Source of the DNA: JAJFKX01 sp965230265
Lineage (GTDB): Bacteria > Pseudomonadota > Gammaproteobacteria > Xanthomonadales > Wenzhouxiangellaceae
Length of the DNA stretch: 64,000 nt
Direction of reading: 5' to 3'
Assembly (NCBI GenBank): GCA_965230265.1
Contig: OZ245999.1
Coordinates: 2,728,001 to 2,792,000 of the forward strand
Shown piece after piece: positions 59,936-64,000 of the stretch (its first letter is position 1; each line of letters begins with the position of its first letter). Below the pieces are notes generated by a model. That model ran no database searches, had not been told where the DNA came from, and saw only the letters and a program-made list of their open reading frames with translations. The position numbers were made by a program, and so were the translations under genes.

Positions 59936-60652
59936 TCAGCTACTGGTTTCGCCCAAAATATTTTCAGAAAAGTAGTGATGCTCAAAATCCTGCCTGGGGA
60001 CCATCAAATCGCCCCGCCCCTGAGGCGTCAGATCCAATAGATTCCATAATGGCCAGAACATGTCCGCATGTCTGGGGTGGCCACTGTCCATAGGCCTGGA
60101 TAACAACTCAGACGCCCAGAAATGGAAAATACCATCGGGCGTTTTTTTAAAGACATTCATTACCGAAACCACTGCAGGATCTTCGGTTTCAAAACCTGCG
60201 TAATCGAGCACATAGCTATTGTTCTGCCCAGAAACTGTATTTATTCTCCATCCCCGCCGACCAGACCATTGCTTAAGCTGCTTAGCGCTGGCGGCAGACG
60301 TCACCGCTATTGCTGAAGTTTCCTCAACAGCACGACTGTTGACATCAAGGCTGTCCACGATACTGGTACATGAGGGGCAAGGTGCATCCCAGTCTGGGCC
60401 GAACATCATGGTGTATAACAACAATGAATCATGCTCACCGAAAAGAGCATCAAACGACACCGTTTTAACCTGCTCATCATCAGCCACCATTTCAAATTGA
60501 TAGCCTTCTTTGAGCCGTCCACCCAAAGGCAACTGCCGCCGTTTATCAGCAACCAACTCAATTTCTTGACGAAGGTGAACCTCTGCTTCTAAAAGCACAT
60601 TTCGCTGTTTTCTATATTCAGAAGGTTCATTGGGGAATCGAAAGGCATTCAT
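59936..60652 (-). CDS. DUF899 thioredoxin-fold protein
   Basis: 238 residues. The DUF899 pattern is clear: EYRKQRNVLLEAEVHLRQEIELVADKRRQLPLGG at the start, FGEHDSLLLYTMMFGPDWDAPCPSCTSIVDSLD (a CPSC pair at the place of the thioredoxin active site) and IFHFWASELL...DMFWPLWNLLDLTPQGRGD at the end. Members are thought to be thioredoxin-like; the activity is not established. The promoter would lie in the AT-rich region upstream of 60652. Confidence 0.88.
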   Translation of the reverse strand: MNAFRFPNEPSEYRKQRNVLLEAEVHLRQEIELVADKRRQLPLGGRLKEGYQFEMVADDEQVKTVSFDALFGEHDSLLLYTMMFGPDWDAPCPSCTSIVDSLDVNSRAVEETSAIAVTSAASAKQLKQWSGRRGWRINTVSGQNNSYVLDYAGFETEDPAVVSVMNVFKKTPDGIFHFWASELLSRPMDSGHPRHADMFWPLWNLLDLTPQGRGDLMVPRQDFEHHYFSENILGETSS

Positions 60653-61070
60653 AGCTATTCTCCATTTTTCAGCTGCATGCTCAGCTTAACAGCATGTTTT
60701 ATTTTCATTGGTTACATTTGATTTCACTTGCTTCTATTGGCCTCCATAAATCTGACCAGTGGCATTTGTATTTACAGTATCGTAAATTGTGGAATCAAAT
60801 GAAAGCGATTAATTCTTATAACTTCTGAATCTTTTTCTGACCTTCAAATATGACAATTATTCCACCGACACAAAAGACCTAACTGATTTTACAAAATTAT
60901 CGTCTGTGCTTTTAACCTATCTCTCACCTTCATTATGTTAGCCTCAATATTGTTGGACAATAAAATTAAACATGGTTGATGTATTTCTTTAACCATGAAT
61001 TAATGCTTTAATTAATCGATCATCACCAAAGCAAGGCGGCTTTAACAAAAGGATTTGATAGGTGATTAAT
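60653..61070. other. 418-bp AT-rich intergenic region with two inverted repeats
   Basis: Between divergent genes. Two small inverted repeats are seen upstream of the orphan secreted gene: ATTGT-TGG-ACAAT (60949-60961) and CATGGTT...AACCATG (60971-60997, 13-nt spacing). They could be operators or RNA hairpins. No gene is apparent. The base composition is distinctly AT-richer than the rest of the window. Confidence 0.5.
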
Positions 61071-61964
61071 ATGAAAAAAATAGTTCTTTTATTTTCTCTC
61101 CTGATATTTTCACACAATGCATCCGCATTTCTTACAACCTTTAACAGCATAGGAATTAATACACCCAGCGTTCAAGAAGACATCAGCCTTCTTTCAGTGG
61201 ATATTAAACTATCCCAATTAGGCCTTAATGTAAGCACTAACCAGTTAGCAAACCTAGCGTTTGCTGAGGTTTTTCAAATGCGCAATCAGCTCGTTAATGA
61301 TCTGCGGGCAGAAGCCATGGCGATCGATGAAGTTGATAGGATTATTTTCGCTGGTATTGATATTTTGCCACTAACTGTAAGTCTCAGACAGACCAATAAT
61401 TCTTTGATTCTAAATATTGAGGGCATAAGCGGTGGCGTATCGGGCGTATTAGAAGATCAAGGGATTTTTTGCCAGAGCCCTCAATTTTCTGTTTCCATTG
61501 ATAACATTGACGCTTCACTTGAATTCAATATCTTTACTGGTGCGTTAATGGTCAGCGATATTACCTTTGATTTAGATACCGATTTTGACTGCAATGGTTT
61601 TTTTGGCTTTATTGCTAATTTACTAGGTGCCGACTCGATATTTGCTGATCGTATAGAAGGTGCCCTGGAAGATGGAATAATGGCGCTTAATGGTATTGCC
61701 AATATGCAAGACCTCTTTGGTGTCAACGACTTACTAAACCTGCTATCCACTACCATAAACTCCAGTGGAGGTTTGGGCATCCCAAATGAAGCCCAGGTAA
61801 ACTTAGCTATTAATGAGATTCTTGATTTTCTGTCAAGTGTTAACATAAACACAAATTTAGAGGTCGGTTTTATGCTCTCGGAAACCCATACTGTTACCGG
61901 TGGCGAACACGGTTTCTTTCTAACAATCACTGACAGGAATTTAACTATTTTTACTAACTTTTAA
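61071..61964 (+). CDS. Secreted protein of unknown function, AT-rich gene
   Basis: 297 residues from ATG 61071, which has AGGTGAT upstream; a GTG at 61062 is part of that site. The signal peptide is MKKIVLLFSLLIFSHNASA. The mature protein begins FLTTFNSIGI, is rich in Ile, Leu, Asn and Asp, and has only two cysteines (CQSP and DCNG). It looks like an all-beta or alternating amphipathic protein (VDIKLSQLGLNV, LDFLSSVNINTNLEVGFM). I recognise no family. The gene is visibly AT-richer than neighbours and is isolated with its own terminator, which may reflect recent acquisition. Confidence 0.75.
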   Translation: MKKIVLLFSLLIFSHNASAFLTTFNSIGINTPSVQEDISLLSVDIKLSQLGLNVSTNQLANLAFAEVFQMRNQLVNDLRAEAMAIDEVDRIIFAGIDILPLTVSLRQTNNSLILNIEGISGGVSGVLEDQGIFCQSPQFSVSIDNIDASLEFNIFTGALMVSDITFDLDTDFDCNGFFGFIANLLGADSIFADRIEGALEDGIMALNGIANMQDLFGVNDLLNLLSTTINSSGGLGIPNEAQVNLAINEILDFLSSVNINTNLEVGFMLSETHTVTGGEHGFFLTITDRNLTIFTNF

Positions 61965-61981
61965 TTTTTAACCCCTTTCAA

Positions 61982-62018
61982 AGCTCAGGTAGAGCTTATA
62001 GCTCACCTGGGCTTTTTT
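61982..62018 (+). terminator. Rho-independent terminator
   Basis: Arms AGCTCAGGT (61982-61990) and ACCTGGGCT (62005-62013) pair with one G-U, an inner GAGC/GCTC adds four pairs, and six T follow. It ends the orphan secreted gene 18 bp after its stop. Confidence 0.85.
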
Positions 62019-62036
62019 ATTTTAATATCTACATTA

Positions 62037-62879
62037 TTAATCCCTACGTATCATATTAATTACATATCCACCTGATTTATCATCACTCTGAATATCAATC
62101 AAACCACGCTGATTGGCCTGCTCAAGTAAATCATTAAATGATTTAAAACCATAAAAACTCTCGCTAAAAGCAGGGTGTCTGCGTTTCAATGTCTGTTTGA
62201 CCATCGATCCCCACACGCGACCATCGCGCTCCTCAATCAAGGCTTCTGCTGTATCCAGCATCAGTTCTATACCCTTGTCTTTTTTTTCATCTTCAGGGCT
62301 TTTGCTTACTTTGGCAGCTTTTTTGGCTTCGTTTTTCTTCGAGGTTTTTTTCTTGCTGGCTTTGCTTTTTTGTTTGGGCTGTTGACGCTTGTGCTTTTTG
62401 GAATCGCTTTCCCGGACTAAATCGTCATACAGCAAGAATTCATCACAGTTGTTCATCAGCAACTCAGATGTGCTGTTTTTTACACCCACACCGATCACCA
62501 GCTTTGCATTCTCACGCAGCTTGCTGACCAGCGGTGAAAAATCCGAGTCTCCACTGATGACCACAAAAGTATCGATGTGCTCTTTGGTGTAACAAAGATC
62601 CAGTGCATCCACCACCATGCGGATATCAGCAGAGTTTTTGCCCGACATACGGGTATGTGGAATTTCGATCAACTCGAAGGCCGCCTCGTGCATTACCGGC
62701 CTAAACTGCTTGTAACGGTCCCAATCACAATAGGCTTTTTTAACGACGATATTGCCTTTCAACAATAACCGTTCCAATACCAGCTGCATATCGAATTTAG
62801 GGAAATTGGCATCTTTAACGCCAAGGGCAACATTCTCGAAATCGCAGAACAGTGCCAGGGTGTGATCTGTGTTACTCAT
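62037..62879 (-). CDS. NYN-domain (LabA/DUF88) protein with C-terminal OST-HTH/LOTUS domain
   Basis: 280 residues. The N-terminal ~145 residues are a PIN-like NYN nuclease domain with LALFCDFENVALG (first Asp), NSADIRMVVDALDL and FVVISGDSDFSPLVSKLRE with the acidic metal ligands. A ~45-residue Lys-rich linker (KKHKRQQPKQKSKASKKK) follows, then an OST-HTH domain (GRVWGSMVKQTLKRRHPAFSESFYGFKSFNDLLEQANQRGLIDIQ). The architecture suggests an RNase with RNA-binding modules; targets are unknown. It stands alone on the minus strand. Confidence 0.92.
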   Translation of the reverse strand: MSNTDHTLALFCDFENVALGVKDANFPKFDMQLVLERLLLKGNIVVKKAYCDWDRYKQFRPVMHEAAFELIEIPHTRMSGKNSADIRMVVDALDLCYTKEHIDTFVVISGDSDFSPLVSKLRENAKLVIGVGVKNSTSELLMNNCDEFLLYDDLVRESDSKKHKRQQPKQKSKASKKKTSKKNEAKKAAKVSKSPEDEKKDKGIELMLDTAEALIEERDGRVWGSMVKQTLKRRHPAFSESFYGFKSFNDLLEQANQRGLIDIQSDDKSGGYVINMIRRD

Positions 62880-62983
62880 TAATCCATATTAACAGTTTGC
62901 CACTGTTACTGGCATATTGGATGTGACTATAAGCATCTTAAATGATCTTCAGGTGTTATAACTTTTCACTTATCGGCTTCAAA

Positions 62984-63469
62984 TCACAGCATCCGCTGCC
63001 AATAGCCCACATCTATCCACCGATCAAACTTAAAACCGGTTTGCCTGAAATGCGCGACCTGTTTGAAACCCATTTTTTCGTGCAAGGCGACACAGGCATT
63101 ATTGGGTAGAGCGACACCACCAATCATGCTGTGGACTGAGTGTTTTTTCAATGCAAGAAACAATGATTCGTATAATTGCGTGCCGAATCCTGAACTGGTT
63201 TTTTCTGCGTCAATATAAACCGATACTTCAACCGTATGACGATAAGCACTGCGGGTTTTCCATGGCGCAGCGTAGGCATAGCCCCTGACGATGCCGTCAG
63301 CCTCTAATACCAGCCATGGCAAGGGCCGCTGCAAAATCGCACACAAGCGATTGAGCATTTGATCAGTACTGACTGCTTGCTCTTCAAACGTGGCTATCGA
63401 GCAAGCCACATAATGGTTGTAAATTCGCGCAATGGCCTCGGCATCATGTTGTTCCGCAGATCTGATCAA
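62984..63469 (-). CDS. GNAT acetyltransferase of the phosphinothricin/arsinothricin N-acetyltransferase type
   Basis: 161 residues starting at TTG 63469; upstream in-frame sequence has a stop and no ATG, and the family normally begins MIR. IARIYNHYVACSIATFEEQ is the hallmark, with RGYAYAAPWKTRSAYRHTVEVSVYI, a variant acetyl-CoA loop SGFGTQLYE, GGVALPNNACVALHEKMGF and FRQTGFKFDRWIDVGYWQ at the end. These enzymes acetylate phosphinothricin, arsinothricin or related amino acids such as methionine sulfoximine. No arsenic genes are adjacent. It starts 19 bp after the upstream membrane-protein gene. Confidence 0.9.
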   Translation of the reverse strand: MIRSAEQHDAEAIARIYNHYVACSIATFEEQAVSTDQMLNRLCAILQRPLPWLVLEADGIVRGYAYAAPWKTRSAYRHTVEVSVYIDAEKTSSGFGTQLYESLFLALKKHSVHSMIGGVALPNNACVALHEKMGFKQVAHFRQTGFKFDRWIDVGYWQRML

Positions 63470-63488
63470 AGCCGATATTCACCCATCT

Positions 63489-63950
63489 TTAAGGCTGATC
63501 GATACCAAAATAGGCATAACCGGCGCCCACTGCGATACCCAGCCAGGCCTGGCCCAGATCGGCCAGTGGTGGCAGCACACCCGGATGTTGCAAATAGCCG
63601 ATAAAAAAGGCTGCCAGTCCAGTCAATAACCACACGGTTAAATAAACACCCGTAACGCCCTGCAAGACCTTAATGGCCCTTGCTGACCGCTGCTGATCAG
63701 TGGCCAATAAACGTGCAGCAGGTGCCTGGCCAGGTTTGGTGGCAGCCAATTCTGCGATGACCAGAGCAGCAACCAGGCCCCCAATCAGTGACATCGACGA
63801 TGCCATACGATCATTGAATGCATCAGCACTGGCAGTGGTACATGAGGATGCTTCTACACAACCCAGCACTGCCTGCACACCCGAATACACCAGGTAAACA
63901 TAAATAAACAACAAAACAATGGATACCACGGCGCCAAATACTGCTTTCAT
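63489..63950 (-). CDS. Small membrane protein of unknown function
   Basis: 153 residues from ATG 63950, which has a GGGGAG site. About three or four helices: AVVSIVLLFIYVYLVYSGVQAVL, MSLIGGLVAALVIAELAA, GVYLTVWLLTGLAAFFIGYL and a C-terminal GIAVGAGYAYFGI. Two cysteines lie in the first loop (GCVEASSCTTAS). I recognise no family. It is upstream of, and probably co-transcribed with, the GNAT gene. The sequence beyond it is the window edge. Confidence 0.7.
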   Translation of the reverse strand: MKAVFGAVVSIVLLFIYVYLVYSGVQAVLGCVEASSCTTASADAFNDRMASSMSLIGGLVAALVIAELAATKPGQAPAARLLATDQQRSARAIKVLQGVTGVYLTVWLLTGLAAFFIGYLQHPGVLPPLADLGQAWLGIAVGAGYAYFGIDQP

Positions 63951-64000
63951 ATTGTTTCTCCCCGACTCATAGAAAATAAATCTGGTCACTACTGCATTGA

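Noticed and set aside
1..64000. tRNA, rRNA, CRISPR arrays, prophage or IS elements
   Set aside because: No cloverleaf with T-loop GGTTCRA in a plausible context, no spaced direct repeats, and no transposase or phage genes were found by reading the translations and intergenic DNA.

Overview
The window is a chromosomal segment of a Gram-negative gammaproteobacterium. The evidence is the lptD-surA-pdxA-rsmA-apaH block, the ubiE-ubiJ-ubiB operon, an SppA of E. coli-type length, and many signal peptides and lipoboxes. The DUF3667 and DUF4286 genes and the secreted-protein styles remind me of Lysobacterales/Marinicella-like lineages. That placement is an inference; no rRNA or other decisive marker is present. 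I see no tRNA, rRNA, CRISPR array, phage module or intact insertion sequence.

Layout. 1-3.8 kb: a truncated mercuric-reductase-like flavoenzyme, a TVP38-type membrane protein, a DUF2064 transferase, then divergent msrA and msrB. 4.0-8.3 kb: an LplT-PlsC fusion followed closely by an ATPase and a fused permease/substrate-binding protein of the quaternary-amine or ergothioneine type. 8.3-15.6 kb: four exported proteins on the minus strand (a 347-aa protein, a 985-aa BNR-repeat protein and two tandem DUF1028 paralogs). 15.7-25 kb: HDAC-like deacetylase, cobalamin adenosyltransferase, hydrolase-OsmC fusion, gcvT-gcvH, tag, an LCAT-like lipoprotein, an Mpo1-like protein, purC, djlA and rpe. 25-33 kb: apaH-rsmA-pdxA-surA-lptD (apaG missing) and a zinc aminopeptidase. 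33-36.6 kb: methyltransferase, Y-family polymerase, and an alpha/beta hydrolase divergent from marR across a compact twin-operator promoter. 36.6-41.6 kb: a bufferin-type copper RiPP cluster, hslU without hslV, and a decayed tandem duplication. 41.6-54.2 kb: ubiE-J-B, a sulfotransferase-like gene, SDR, sppA, MATE, epimerase, DUF3667-DUF4286 and a threonine-dehydratase-like enzyme. 54.2-64 kb: acetyltransferases, a hexaheme cytochrome, DUF899, an orphan secreted protein and a NYN-OST-HTH protein.

The most striking part is 38.3-41.3 kb. The bufferin precursor carries two complete cysteine cores in tandem, where I expect one. Just downstream of hslU, on the minus strand, are two copies of what looks like a Csr/Rsm-type regulatory RNA. 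Each has successive hairpins with GGA in the loop and a rho-independent terminator that also has GGA in its loop. The two copies arose by a ~1.9 kb tandem duplication. In the second copy hslU and the precursor gene are shredded, but the RNA hairpins are almost identical and the base changes keep pairing. That suggests selection on the RNA itself.

Starts were adjusted by eye where ribosome-binding sites or homology favoured an internal codon. All family assignments come from recognised motifs, not from database searches.
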